64,000 nt of DNA from positions 62,001 to 126,000 of the forward strand of contig CACYJU010000004.1 in assembly GCA_902774845.1 (NCBI GenBank). The letters are read 5' to 3'. Of this stretch, positions 17,694-25,773 are shown piece after piece. This DNA comes from an uncultured Bacteroidota bacterium. GTDB taxonomy: Bacteria; Bacteroidota; Bacteroidia; Bacteroidales; P3. Within the stretch, counting starts at the first letter, position 1; each line of letters begins with the position of its first letter. The notes under the pieces were generated by a model. The model saw nothing but the letters and a program-made list of their open reading frames with translations, had not been told where the DNA came from and did no database searches. A program made the translations under genes and the position numbers.

Positions 17694-18821
17694 TTACTGA
17701 CTGTTGACCACCTTTTTGTAGTGGCAGTTTAACACCTCGCCGCAGTCGCCGTGCCAGTTGTGCATCCCGTTGCCCAGACAGTTCTTGAACACCTTGCAGT
17801 TCTTGCACATACCACGTCGCGCCCAATTCCTGTTTCGGAACAGCTCGAAACGGGTTTGCCAAACCTCCCATAGGTTGTCTCTATAAATATTACCCTGACC
17901 AAACGCCTGCCGGTCGATATTGGGGCATGCCGATATGGTGCCGTCAATCAGAACCGAGGCTATATTGATACCAGCATGGCAGAAATAAGGAGTTTGCCTC
18001 ACCCGTCGTTCGTACTTCCCCAGATAGCCCTCACAGCTGAAGGTGACGGTCATGGATGGTAGACATGTTGATATGTTGATATGTTGGCCGGTTGGGTGCT
18101 TGGTGGCTTTGAGGTTCTTTTGCTTACGTTTTTCCGCAATGAAATCCATCAGCTCGACGAACTGCGTATCTGAGAGATGCAGTTCTTCTCGTTCCTTGGC
18201 GCGTCCTATGGGTATTATGGTAAAAATCCTCCACTGCCTTACCCCAGCCGAAACGAGCTGCTCGTATATCTCCTGCAGATGTGGCAGATTGCGCTGGTTG
18301 ACACAGGTCACCACGTCGAAATTCAACCGACGTTCTCTGGCTGCAATTTTTATAGCATCCAAAGCATGTTGACAAGACCCTTCCCTGCCTCGCATCCAGT
18401 CATGATCTTCCGCCAATCCGTCGAGACTTATCGTAAGTGCACCCATGCCAGCCTCCATCAACCTCCTGTGCATCGCTTCGTCATAGAGCCATCCGTTTGT
18501 CACCATACTCCAGCCAACTCCGCGCTTCCTTATCTCTCGCCCAATATCTGCTATATCTTGACGCATCAACGGCTCCCCGCCTGTGAGCACCACAGTAAAA
18601 GGCCGACCCCTCATATCCTCTGGTATAGTATCTAACGCACGAAGGAAATCCGCAACAGGCATATCCCCCTCGCCGCCAGCGGCGGTACAGTCGCTTCCAC
18701 AATGAAGACAATGGAGATTGCACCGCGTAGTGCACTCCCAGAAGAGATAGTTCAACTCGTGCACACGAGTCTCCATCTCTCGAAATCGGCGAAACAGAAA
18801 ATCCCGCACAGCCGCGACCAT
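17694..18821 (-). CDS. Radical SAM/SPASM enzyme of an rSAM/lipoprotein system
   Basis: Radical SAM enzyme expected to act on, or together with, the adjacent lipoproteins. The 375 residues have the cluster motif C34-x3-C38-x2-C41 (RCNLHCLHC), the GGEPL motif and the SPASM Cys set (CPNI, CKNCKVFKNCLGNG, HGDC, NCHY). Architecture and neighbours match the family I recall as TIGR04133, paired with TIGR04134 lipoproteins in Bacteroidetes. The ATG at 18821 overlaps the preceding lipoprotein stop (TGATG); a TTG one codon earlier is also possible. Residues about 238-258 (KHPTGQHINISTCLPS) are encoded by an ACATATCA repeat absorbed in frame. The modification made is unknown. Confidence 0.88.
   Translation of the reverse strand: MVAAVRDFLFRRFREMETRVHELNYLFWECTTRCNLHCLHCGSDCTAAGGEGDMPVADFLRALDTIPEDMRGRPFTVVLTGGEPLMRQDIADIGREIRKRGVGWSMVTNGWLYDEAMHRRLMEAGMGALTISLDGLAEDHDWMRGREGSCQHALDAIKIAARERRLNFDVVTCVNQRNLPHLQEIYEQLVSAGVRQWRIFTIIPIGRAKEREELHLSDTQFVELMDFIAEKRKQKNLKATKHPTGQHINISTCLPSMTVTFSCEGYLGKYERRVRQTPYFCHAGINIASVLIDGTISACPNIDRQAFGQGNIYRDNLWEVWQTRFELFRNRNWARRGMCKNCKVFKNCLGNGMHNWHGDCGEVLNCHYKKVVNSQ
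18058..18092 (-). repeat. ACATATCA octamer repeat inside the radical SAM gene
   Basis: Two to three copies of the ACATATCA phrase seen at many gene junctions, here translated (QHINIST) and in the same sense orientation as in the intergenic copies. Confidence 0.75.
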
Positions 18822-19204
18822 CAATCTATCTTCGAAAGGACAATATCAACCGTATCAGTATCGTACAGATGTGTCAGAACCGTGTCCTTGACAACATACA
18901 CCGAGTCCTTATCCCTGAACCGGAACACTGTAGGAACTCCAAAATACTCGACAAGACCCGTGCCGATTCCATCTGTATCGGTCATACCTAACTTCTCCCA
19001 CTTATCGGCAAGATACCTGTCCCCGCTCTGATACTGAAAGTCTATATCCACATTCGGGATGGGTTGACCATCATTGGAGGAGACCACACGGAAGAAGACC
19101 TCATCCCAGTAGGCCTCGTGATTGGGAGTACCGTAGCAGGCCTGAAACACAAACATAGCCGCTGTGAGCGACACCCCTTTAAGTATTTTTCTTAGATATT
19201 TCAT
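18821..19204 (-). CDS. Lipoprotein of the rSAM/lipoprotein system (second)
   Basis: A 127-residue lipoprotein with signal and lipobox FVFQAC and the motif ACYGTP that I associate with this lipoprotein family. The body is beta-rich: FFRVVSSNDGQPIPNVDI resembles a carboxypeptidase-regulatory-like Ig fold, followed by TDTDGIGTG and KDTVLTHLYDTDTVDIVL. It is a paralogue of the upstream lipoprotein, sharing the DTDG...VFRFRDKDS.YVVKDTV...DTV.IVL pattern. It is the likely partner or substrate of the radical SAM enzyme, with which its stop overlaps. Confidence 0.85.
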   Translation of the reverse strand: MKYLRKILKGVSLTAAMFVFQACYGTPNHEAYWDEVFFRVVSSNDGQPIPNVDIDFQYQSGDRYLADKWEKLGMTDTDGIGTGLVEYFGVPTVFRFRDKDSVYVVKDTVLTHLYDTDTVDIVLSKID

Positions 19205-19216
19205 GAATGCGTGAAA

Positions 19217-19600
19217 TTAATGAACCAACACGTTGAGGACTATCTCGACTGTATCGTCTTCATTGAAATCGCTTATCACGGTATCTTTGACGAAATAGCT
19301 GGAATCCCTGTCCGAAAAACGGTAAACATTGGGTAAGCCATAGTCTTTCACATATCCACTCACGATACCGCCCGTGTCGGTCTTTCCCAACATCCTCCAC
19401 TCATATTGCGAACAAGAGTCATCGTCGTCTGGCTTAGAGAAAACCTCCACATACGACAACGGTTCGCCAGCGTCGGAGACGACATGGAAGGCAACATCGA
19501 ACGTATGGTTATAGTCCTGAGAACCACCGTCACACGCCACAAACAGAGCCAACGTCGCCGTAAGCGACATAACCCTTAGTATGTTTTCAAGACATTTCAT
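19217..19600 (-). CDS. Lipoprotein of the rSAM/lipoprotein system (first)
   Basis: A 127-residue lipoprotein: MKCLENILRVMSLTATLALF then VACDGG lipobox, an Ig-like domain (FHVVSDAGEPLSYVEVFS), DTGGIVSGYVKDYG and a C-terminal FVKDTVISDFNEDDTVEIVL. It lacks the ACYG variant of its sister, having ACDGG. The ATG at 19600 lies 32 nt after a minus-strand -7 box; an upstream in-frame start at 19672 would lie before the promoter. It leads a three-gene operon with the second lipoprotein and the radical SAM gene. Confidence 0.85.
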   Translation of the reverse strand: MKCLENILRVMSLTATLALFVACDGGSQDYNHTFDVAFHVVSDAGEPLSYVEVFSKPDDDDSCSQYEWRMLGKTDTGGIVSGYVKDYGLPNVYRFSDRDSSYFVKDTVISDFNEDDTVEIVLNVLVH

Positions 19601-19631
19601 TGCCAGAGGACAAGTACTCGTTTTCCGACTG

Positions 19632-19639
19632 CAAAGATA
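19632..19639 (-). promoter_or_regulatory. -7 box for the rSAM/lipoprotein operon
   Basis: On the minus strand TATCTTTG followed by C. The start near 19626 gives a leader of about 26 nt. Confidence 0.65.
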
Positions 19640-19680
19640 CGTTTTTTTTATTTTTTTACTTTGAGGTATCATTTTTTTTG

Positions 19681-19688
19681 TACCTTTG
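19681..19688 (+). promoter_or_regulatory. -7 box for the hydrogenase maturation unit
   Basis: TACCTTTG followed by C, divergent from the rSAM/lipoprotein promoter only about 42 bp away. Confidence 0.65.
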
Positions 19689-19694
19689 CAAAGT

Positions 19695-19732
19695 GTTGAA
19701 CAATCAGTTCAACGCATTATAGTCAACTGATT
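19695..19732 (+). promoter_or_regulatory. Two mutually exclusive hairpins in the hyd leader
   Basis: GTTGAAC (19695-19701) pairs with GTTCAAC (19707-19713). Alternatively AATCAGTT (19702-19709) pairs with AACTGATT (19725-19732). The two share bases 19707-19709, so they cannot form together. They lie at the very 5' end of the predicted mRNA. Confidence 0.5.
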
Positions 19733-19756
19733 TCTAATCCAAAAGCCTAACACCTA

Positions 19757-20011
19757 ATGGAAAAGAGAATTGGAACAATAACACTATTAGTGTCCGACCG
19801 CAGCCAGTCGGAATCCATCAACCACCTTATTTCGGACTTTTCCGACATCATCCTATGCCGCCAAGGGTTGCCCCTTCAGCAGCACGGCATCGCCGTCATC
19901 TCCCTTATCGTCAGCGGCACCGTTGACCGCATCAACGGCCTCTGTGGACGAGCCGGCCGACTGCCAGGAGTCGAAGCCAAAGCGGTGGTGACGAAGCAAA
20001 TTGAAAATTAG
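19757..20011 (+). CDS. TM1266-like putative iron-only hydrogenase system regulator
   Basis: An 84-residue protein: KRIGTITLLVSDRSQSESIN at the N-terminus, ISLIVSGTVDRINGLCGRAG and GRLPGVEAKAVV at the C-terminus. This is the small ACT-like/NikR-C-like fold described as TM1266, which is commonly encoded beside [FeFe]-hydrogenase maturation genes. Here it sits 55 bp upstream of hydG. It is called a regulator in the family, but no DNA-binding domain is visible. Confidence 0.85.
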   Translation: MEKRIGTITLLVSDRSQSESINHLISDFSDIILCRQGLPLQQHGIAVISLIVSGTVDRINGLCGRAGRLPGVEAKAVVTKQIEN

Positions 20012-20060
20012 CACAATAACATATCAACATATCAACCTCGAACACATCAACAAAACATAA
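20011..20060 (+). repeat. ACATATCA octamers before hydG
   Basis: Two full copies plus AACACATCAAC, G-poor, in sense orientation immediately upstream of the hydG ATG. Confidence 0.8.
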
Positions 20061-20066
20061 AACATC

Positions 20067-21458
20067 ATGCGTAACCAGAATTTTATAGATCGTGAGAAGC
20101 TCTATGGACTGCTCACTGACAACGCACCCACACAGGATGAACTGAACAACATCCTCAACAAAGCCCGCAAGCTCAAAGGCCTGAACCTCGAAGACGTCGC
20201 CAAGCTGCTCTGTGTCGAAGACGAAGCAGACATCCAGAAGATACTCGATACCGCCGAGTACTGCAAAGATGAGATCTATGGCAAACGCCTCGTGCTCTTC
20301 GCCCCCATCTACACAGGCAACGCCTGCGTCAACAACTGCGTCTATTGCGGATTCCGCCGCGACAACAAAGGTCTGAAGCGCAAAGTGCTCACCATGGACG
20401 AAATCGAACAGGAGACCCTCCAGCTGCTCCGCATGGGACACAAGCGCGCCCTACTCATCTGCGGCGAAAGCCCACGCAACGATGCCGACTACATGGTCGA
20501 AGCCATCCGTCGTACCTATGCTGCCAAAGACGAGAAAGGCAGCACCATACGCCGCATCAACGTCGAGCTCGCACCCATGAGCGTCGAAGACTTTGCCAAA
20601 CTCAAAGCCGAACGCATAGGCACCTACGTCTGCTTCCAGGAGACCTACGACCCAGTCGAATACGCCAAGTTCCACCCCGCAGGCACCCCCAAGGGCGACT
20701 ACCTCTACCGTCTCACCTGCATGGATCGCGCTATGGAAGGCGGCATCAACGATGTGGGACTCGGAGTCCTCTTCGGTCTCGTTGACTACCGCTTCGAAAT
20801 ACTCGCCATCATGGAGCACGCACGCCACCTCGAAGAGGACTACGGCTGCGGCCCCCACACCGTCAGCTTCCCACGCATCGAGCCAGCCGAAGGCACACCC
20901 TTCTCGCTGCCCGAGAACATACCGCACCCTGTGGCCGACAAAGACTTCATGAAGATTATCTCCATCATCCGCATCGCTATGCCTTATACCGGCATCATCA
21001 TCTCCACCCGCGAGCGTCCCGAGATGCGCGACAAGCTGGTGAAATACGGCGTCAGCCAGATATCCGCAGCCTCCGAGACCAATCCAGGCGGCTATGAGGA
21101 AGACAACACCGGAGCGCAGTTCACCCTCGGCGACCACCGTTCGCTCGACGAGGTTATCTCCATGATGATCGACGGCGGCTACATACCGTCGTTCTGCACC
21201 GGCTGTTACCGCAAAGGCCGCACAGGAGCCGACTTCATGGACCTCGCCAAACCCGGCCTCATCAAAGAGTACTGCAAGCCCAACGCCATGTTCACCTTCC
21301 GCGAGTATCTGGAAGACTACGCCTCACCCGCAACCAAAGCCAAAGGACTGGAGTTGCTCAAGAAGCTGACCCAGACCTTCCCGAAAGAAGAACTGAAAAA
21401 ACGCGTCGAAGGCAACCTCTGCAAGATAGGCGACGGCGAACGCGACTTATACTTCTAA
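20067..21458 (+). CDS. hydG: [FeFe] hydrogenase maturase HydG
   Basis: Radical SAM tyrosine lyase that supplies CO and cyanide for the hydrogenase H-cluster. The 463 residues have the SAM cluster C87-x3-C91-x2-C94 (CVNNCVYCGF) and the C-terminal second-cluster motif C377-x2-C380-x22-C403. The latter motif distinguishes HydG from plain ThiH. Other conserved stretches are RVNVEL-like RINVELAPMS, VGLGVLFGLVDYRFE and SAASETNPGGY. hydE, hydF and the hydrogenase itself are not in this window. A terminator follows. Confidence 0.95.
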   Translation: MRNQNFIDREKLYGLLTDNAPTQDELNNILNKARKLKGLNLEDVAKLLCVEDEADIQKILDTAEYCKDEIYGKRLVLFAPIYTGNACVNNCVYCGFRRDNKGLKRKVLTMDEIEQETLQLLRMGHKRALLICGESPRNDADYMVEAIRRTYAAKDEKGSTIRRINVELAPMSVEDFAKLKAERIGTYVCFQETYDPVEYAKFHPAGTPKGDYLYRLTCMDRAMEGGINDVGLGVLFGLVDYRFEILAIMEHARHLEEDYGCGPHTVSFPRIEPAEGTPFSLPENIPHPVADKDFMKIISIIRIAMPYTGIIISTRERPEMRDKLVKYGVSQISAASETNPGGYEEDNTGAQFTLGDHRSLDEVISMMIDGGYIPSFCTGCYRKGRTGADFMDLAKPGLIKEYCKPNAMFTFREYLEDYASPATKAKGLELLKKLTQTFPKEELKKRVEGNLCKIGDGERDLYF

Positions 21459-21483
21459 CATTGGTAACACTACAAAAAAAGTA

Positions 21484-21514
21484 GAGCCCCTTGTATTCGC
21501 AAGAGGCTCTTTTC
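21484..21514 (+). terminator. Terminator after hydG
   Basis: AGAGCCCCTTG (21484-21494) pairs with CAAGAGGCTCT (21500-21510), one mismatch, followed by TTTTCTTTTT. The stem may also serve the convergent minus-strand gene. Confidence 0.85.
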
Positions 21515-21530
21515 TTTTTGTTTTTCGACT

Positions 21531-21737
21531 TTAATCCAGGTAAACAGGTGTCACTATGGGTTTGCCGTCCTTGTCGAGGAGCGGCGTAATGCCTCCGGCT
21601 TCACCACAGGCGACAAAGAGGTAGTTGACACCAGTTTCGTTGTCGACGATGATGCGGTAGTTTGTCAACAAACCCTGTTCCTCATCAACCCGGAACCGTT
21701 TTTCTTCGTTCTTACCAAAGAGTTTTTCTTTTTTCAT
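21531..21737 (-). CDS. DUF6440-like small protein
   Basis: A 68-residue protein with NYRIIVDNETGVNYLFVACG, GGITPLLDKDGKPIV and a charged N-terminus (MKKEKLFGKNEEKRFRV). This pattern fits the small DUF6440 family known mostly from Firmicutes. The ATG at 21737 is preferred to an upstream in-frame one at 21791, whose extra residues look unrelated. It follows the ATPase gene on the same strand by 72 nt. Function unknown. Confidence 0.75.
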   Translation of the reverse strand: MKKEKLFGKNEEKRFRVDEEQGLLTNYRIIVDNETGVNYLFVACGEAGGITPLLDKDGKPIVTPVYLD

Positions 21738-21809
21738 ATCAGTTGATTTTATTGTTCTGATGCGGCGGATTTTCAAATCTTCCGCAAACATGAACCGTTA
21801 ACTAACCAC

Positions 21810-23402
21810 CTACTTCAACAGGTTGCCAAAAATACTGCGAGTCAGCTCACGAGTGATAGTTCTTGTGGCAGCCGATGTTGTATTCTTCACTATCTTCTGA
21901 CCTGTGGAAGTGCGCGACTTGGTTTTCTTGCCCGATATCTTGTCGCTTACGGCGGTGCCGGCAGCTGTGGCGAGGGTGGCGGTCACCGCAGTGATAACGC
22001 CTTTCAGCACCTTCGAACCTATACTGCTACCCTTCTTGGCGGGTTTCTCTTCTTTGACCTTGGGTTCTCTGGTTGCCGGCACGGGTTTCTCCTCCTCAAT
22101 AGCCTGCATAGCCACCTCACGCTCGCGCAGGAGGATTTCGTAGGCGCTCTCGCTGTCGATGGGAGTGTCATACTTGCCGAAGACGGGACTCTGCTTGATA
22201 GCGGCATCGCGTTCCTGCGGGGTGATGGCACCTATCTGCGAGAGAGGGAAGAGGATATTGGCCCTCTGCACAATGCTGGGTGCACCCTTCTCGTCGAGGA
22301 AGCTGACAAGAGCTTCGCCGGTTTCGAGGGTGGTGATAGCTTCGTCTGTCTTGAATGCAGGATTCGGACGCATGGTGTCGGCAGCGGTCTTGACGGCCTT
22401 CTGATCCTTGGGGGTATAGGCACGGAGTGCATGCTGTACTCGGTTGCCGAGTTGTCCGAGTATGCTGTCGGGGATGTCGGAGGGATTCTGAGTAACGAAA
22501 TAGATGCCTACGCCCTTACTGCGGATAAGGCGTATAACCTGCTCAACCTTGTCTACCATTGCCTTTGAGGTGTCATCGAAAAGCATGTGGGCTTCGTCGA
22601 AGAAGAAGATAAGCTTTGGCATATCAAGGTCTCCGACTTCAGGGAGAGTACTGTAGAGCTCGGTCATGAGCCAGAGAAGGAAGGTACTGTAGAGTTTTGG
22701 CTGGAGCATGAGCTTGTCGGCAGCGAGCACACTGAGCACTCCCCTACCCTGCGCATCGACCTGCAGGAGGTCGCGGATATCGAAGGCAGGTTCGCCGAAG
22801 AACTGGTTGGCACCCTGATTCTCGAGTTGCAGGAGGGCACGCTGGATAGCCGCAACTGTGGCTGTGGAGATATTGCCATATTGAGCCGAATACTCCTTGG
22901 CGTTCTGCGCCACGAAGTCGAGCACCGAACGGAGGTCCTTCATGTCGAGTATAAGCAGGCCACGGTCGTCGGCCACGCGGAAAACGATATTGAGGACACC
23001 GTCCTGCGTCTCGTTGAGTCCGAGAAGCCGCGAAAGCAACTGTGGTCCCATCTGGGAGACGGTAGTGCGGATGGGGTGACCTTGCTCACCGTAAACATCG
23101 TAGAAGCGCACAGGACAAGCCTGGAACTGAGGATTCTCGATTCCGAACTGCGGGAGGCGTTTCTCGATAAATCCGCTCATGGCACCGGGACGGGATATGC
23201 CGCTGAGGTCGCCCTTCATGTCGGCCATGAAGCAAGGGACGCCCGCCTGGGCGAAAGTTTCGGCCATCACCTGGAGGGTGACGGTCTTGCCGGTACCGGT
23301 GGCACCTGCGATGAGGCCGTGGCGGTTGGCCATCTTACCGATGATTGAAAGGTCGCCCTCGGCACAATGGGCGACATACAAGCCGCGAGATTGAGAGTAC
23401 AT
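21810..23402 (-). CDS. HerA/FtsK-like ATPase, DUF853 (YjgR) family
   Basis: A 530-residue P-loop ATPase: Walker A GATGTGKTVTLQ, the FMADMKGDLSGIS block after it, Walker B LIFFFDEAHMLF and the sensor-like YFVTQNPSDIPDSILGQLGN. The C-terminal part is Lys/Ala/Thr-rich low complexity (PKVKEEKPAKKGSSIGSK) and probably disordered. These proteins resemble DNA-pumping ATPases, but their role is not known. The ATG start is clear. The 5' leader (about 125 nt) contains one copy of the three-stem element. Confidence 0.88.
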   Translation of the reverse strand: MYSQSRGLYVAHCAEGDLSIIGKMANRHGLIAGATGTGKTVTLQVMAETFAQAGVPCFMADMKGDLSGISRPGAMSGFIEKRLPQFGIENPQFQACPVRFYDVYGEQGHPIRTTVSQMGPQLLSRLLGLNETQDGVLNIVFRVADDRGLLILDMKDLRSVLDFVAQNAKEYSAQYGNISTATVAAIQRALLQLENQGANQFFGEPAFDIRDLLQVDAQGRGVLSVLAADKLMLQPKLYSTFLLWLMTELYSTLPEVGDLDMPKLIFFFDEAHMLFDDTSKAMVDKVEQVIRLIRSKGVGIYFVTQNPSDIPDSILGQLGNRVQHALRAYTPKDQKAVKTAADTMRPNPAFKTDEAITTLETGEALVSFLDEKGAPSIVQRANILFPLSQIGAITPQERDAAIKQSPVFGKYDTPIDSESAYEILLREREVAMQAIEEEKPVPATREPKVKEEKPAKKGSSIGSKVLKGVITAVTATLATAAGTAVSDKISGKKTKSRTSTGQKIVKNTTSAATRTITRELTRSIFGNLLK

Positions 23403-23428
23403 GATGTTATTGTTTGATATTGTTAATG

Positions 23429-23501
23429 TCTCCTACGGAGTCATTCTGCTACAGTTCGGAAAAACAAGAAAGATTGTTTTTCGCTCACTTAATCGCAGAA
23501 T
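23429..23501 (-). repeat. Three-stem dispersed element, copy A
   Basis: Read on the minus strand: outer stem ATTCTGC (23495-23501) with GCAGAAT (23443-23449), inner hairpin AAAACAA/TTGTTTT (23461-23480), the strand CCGAACTGTAG, then GA and the small hairpin CTCC-GTA-GGAG (23430-23440). It lies in the predicted leader of the DUF853 ATPase gene. Confidence 0.75.
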
Positions 23502-23532
23502 TGTCTTGATTACGTCAGTTGTTATACGGGTG

Positions 23533-23540
23533 CAAATATA
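23533..23540 (-). promoter_or_regulatory. -7 box for the DUF853 ATPase gene
   Basis: On the minus strand TATATTTG followed by C; start near 23527. Confidence 0.6.
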
Positions 23541-23611
23541 CAATTTTTATTGTGTTAATTTATAATTGCGTTATTTTGTCAGTAAAGATACATGAAACTA
23601 AAAAAAAGTTG

Positions 23612-23619
23612 TACTTTTG
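23612..23619 (+). promoter_or_regulatory. -7 box for corA
   Basis: TACTTTTG followed by C; start near 23626, leader about 79 nt. It is divergent from the ATPase promoter. Confidence 0.6.
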
Positions 23620-23690
23620 CAGGCGAATTATAGTAACTGTTACTGGCATGTAGACCACAGTTTTTCAACATTGAAACACCTATCCGGAGA

Positions 23691-23697
23691 AAGGAGG
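23691..23697 (+). promoter_or_regulatory. Strong Shine-Dalgarno of corA
   Basis: AAGGAGG, 7 nt before the ATG at 23705. Strong SD sites are rare in this window and in Bacteroidetes in general. Confidence 0.7.
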
Positions 23698-23704
23698 AAC
23701 CCGT

Positions 23705-24634
23705 ATGATAGAAGCTATAGAGTATAACAAACTGAAATGGCAGCATATCACAAATCCCACTGAGGAAGACTACGACTACCTACTCGAAACCTACGATTTC
23801 CATCCTCTGGATATTGAAGACTGTAAGTCGAACAACCAACGCCCGAAAATAGACGAATACGACGACTACTATTTCCTCATCCTCCACTTCCCTTATTTTG
23901 ACAAAGGCGGCAAGTTTATCCGAGTCCGTGAAGTAAAAATCTTCTGGGGACGTGACTATATCATCACCATCGGGAAACCCCATTGGGCAGTCAAGCAGTA
24001 TTTTGACGACCTCAAACAAGACATCGAAGAACATGACGACGATGCACAGGAGGCGATGTCGTGCAGCGACCTGCTCCTATACCACATCCTGAACCGACTT
24101 ATGACCGAGACCTACACTCTCATCATGCGAGTTGGATCGGAGGTGGACCTTATCAACTACGACATCTTCAACAAGCGTGCACGCAGCATCATCGAATTGA
24201 TTTCGTTGACTCGTAGGAACATCATCCTGTTGAACACAACGTTCAAACCGCAGCTACGAGTTCTCCACATGTTCGAAAGCGGCGGCATCAAAGGATTTGT
24301 CAACCCCGAAGAGCTGGATATGGAAGACTACTGGGGAAATATACTTGACCAGTACCAGAAGATGTTTGACTCTATCGAAGACTACGGAGAGTTGATCGAA
24401 GGTCTGTCAAAAACTTTCGACTCGTTGCAGGCCAATAAGACCAACGAGATTATGAAGGTGCTCACCTACATAAACACCATCCTTCTGCCATTAACCGTGA
24501 TAACAGGTATGTTCGGCATGAATGTGGACTTCCCGTTCACATCGAACACGACAGCCTTCTGGCTGATAATAGCAGCTATGGTCTTCATTTCGAGCCTGCT
24601 TATTTTCTATTTCAACCGTCGCACAAACCGGTAA
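23705..24634 (+). CDS. corA: CorA-family magnesium/cobalt transporter
   Basis: Inner-membrane Mg2+ channel of 309 residues. The cytoplasmic N-terminal domain (HPLDIEDCKSNNQRPKIDEY; FLILHFPYF) is followed by a long helical stalk and two C-terminal TM helices. The first TM ends in the signature GMN within TGMFGMNVDFPF, and the last TM is followed by FNRRTNR. The family is unambiguous; ion preference cannot be read. The strong Shine-Dalgarno suggests efficient initiation. Confidence 0.94.
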   Translation: MIEAIEYNKLKWQHITNPTEEDYDYLLETYDFHPLDIEDCKSNNQRPKIDEYDDYYFLILHFPYFDKGGKFIRVREVKIFWGRDYIITIGKPHWAVKQYFDDLKQDIEEHDDDAQEAMSCSDLLLYHILNRLMTETYTLIMRVGSEVDLINYDIFNKRARSIIELISLTRRNIILLNTTFKPQLRVLHMFESGGIKGFVNPEELDMEDYWGNILDQYQKMFDSIEDYGELIEGLSKTFDSLQANKTNEIMKVLTYINTILLPLTVITGMFGMNVDFPFTSNTTAFWLIIAAMVFISSLLIFYFNRRTNR

Positions 24635-24699
24635 ACCTGGTGTACGGGTGCAAGGGTGTATTTTTTCAGGCGTAAATTCCCAGTAAAGATTTTTTTTCT

Positions 24700-24707
24700 T
24701 ATCTTTG
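24700..24707 (+). promoter_or_regulatory. -7 box for the DUF3127 gene
   Basis: TATCTTTG followed by C; start near 24713, leader about 62 nt. Confidence 0.6.
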
Positions 24708-24774
24708 CTTTTCACGGCATTAGATAAGTGTCGGTGTTTATTATTGAATATTAATAATATAAAAAGTAATACAG

Positions 24775-25221
24775 ATGGAAATCACAGGAAAACTTATCAA
24801 ACTGCTGCCAGAAGTGAGCGGCGAGAGCCAGCGTGGACCATGGGTCAGAGGTGGTTTTGTAATCGAAACCGATGGTGAATATCCACGTCAGGTAGCATTC
24901 ACGGCATTTGGTGCCGACAAGGTGGCGATGGTCAAAAATATCCCGATGGGAAGTTATGTGTCAGTATCTTTCTCGCCTGAGTCGAGAGAGTTCAACGAGA
25001 AGTGGTACACGGACTTGCGTTGCCGCAACATACAGCCCTTCACACCTGGCCAGATGCCTCCACAGGCAACAGGTTACGCCTGGAGTGGTGCTCCTGCCCA
25101 GCCAGCAGCACCCCAAGCCGGTGCTCCTGCCCAGCCTTTTGCAGCTCCGCTTCCTCCACAACAACCTGTGGCTCCGGAGAACCAGATGCCTTCTGAAGGC
25201 GACGATGACCTACCGTTCTAA
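24775..25221 (+). CDS. DUF3127 OB-fold-like protein
   Basis: A 148-residue protein: MEITGKLIKLLPEVSGESQR, GGFVIETDGEYPRQVAFTAFG and VSFSPESREFNEKWYTDLRC, the DUF3127 domain found mainly in Bacteroidetes. The C-terminal third is Pro/Ala/Gln-rich and ends in an acidic tip EGDDDLPF, which strongly resembles the C-terminal tail of single-stranded DNA-binding proteins. I infer an SSB-like role. It starts a run of closely spaced plus-strand genes (next start 3 nt after the stop). Confidence 0.88.
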   Translation: MEITGKLIKLLPEVSGESQRGPWVRGGFVIETDGEYPRQVAFTAFGADKVAMVKNIPMGSYVSVSFSPESREFNEKWYTDLRCRNIQPFTPGQMPPQATGYAWSGAPAQPAAPQAGAPAQPFAAPLPPQQPVAPENQMPSEGDDDLPF

Positions 25222-25224
25222 CCA

Positions 25225-25770
25225 ATGGACAAACAAGAACTGCGCAAACAAATAAGGGCGGCGAAAAGAGCCGTCCCTTTTTGTGAGAAACTCAATCGCT
25301 CACGCCTCATCATGTCACAGGTGGATGGGCTCGACCAGTTTGTTCAGGCCGATGTGGTGCTTCTCTATTGGTCGATGGAGGACGAAGTGCAGACACACGA
25401 ATTTGTCGAGAAATGGTATAAGACCAAAACCATACTGCTACCTTGTGTCGACGGCGATGACCTGTTGCTCCGCCAATACACTGGCAAAGACTGCATGCAG
25501 AAAGGCGAGCAGTTTGGCATCGAAGAACCCACGGGAGAGGCATTCACCGACTTGAACCGAATAAAAGCCATCATCGTTCCGGGTGTGGCTTTCGACAACG
25601 AAGGTCATCGTATGGGCAGAGGGCGCGGTTTTTACGATCGGCTACTGAAAGCGACACCCAACGCATACAAAATCGGTGTGTGCTTCGACTTCCAGATAGT
25701 CAACCACGTACCGGTAGAACCACACGACGTGAATATGAATGTGGTGATTAGTGAACCTGTAAATCTGTAA
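25225..25770 (+). CDS. 5-formyltetrahydrofolate cyclo-ligase
   Basis: ATP-dependent conversion of 5-formyl-THF to 5,10-methenyl-THF in folate one-carbon metabolism. The 181 residues begin MDKQELRKQIRAAKRAV, with the conserved IIVPGVAFDNEGHRMGRGRG loop followed by FYDRLL. This is the normal length for the YgfA/MTHFS family. It starts 3 nt after the DUF3127 stop and is followed 3 nt later by the next gene, so it is part of an operon. Confidence 0.93.
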   Translation: MDKQELRKQIRAAKRAVPFCEKLNRSRLIMSQVDGLDQFVQADVVLLYWSMEDEVQTHEFVEKWYKTKTILLPCVDGDDLLLRQYTGKDCMQKGEQFGIEEPTGEAFTDLNRIKAIIVPGVAFDNEGHRMGRGRGFYDRLLKATPNAYKIGVCFDFQIVNHVPVEPHDVNMNVVISEPVNL

Positions 25771-25773
25771 TCC

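Noticed and set aside
20067..21458. ThiH (thiamine synthesis) instead of HydG
   Set aside because: The C-terminal CX2CX22C motif and the adjacent TM1266-like gene are specific to HydG.
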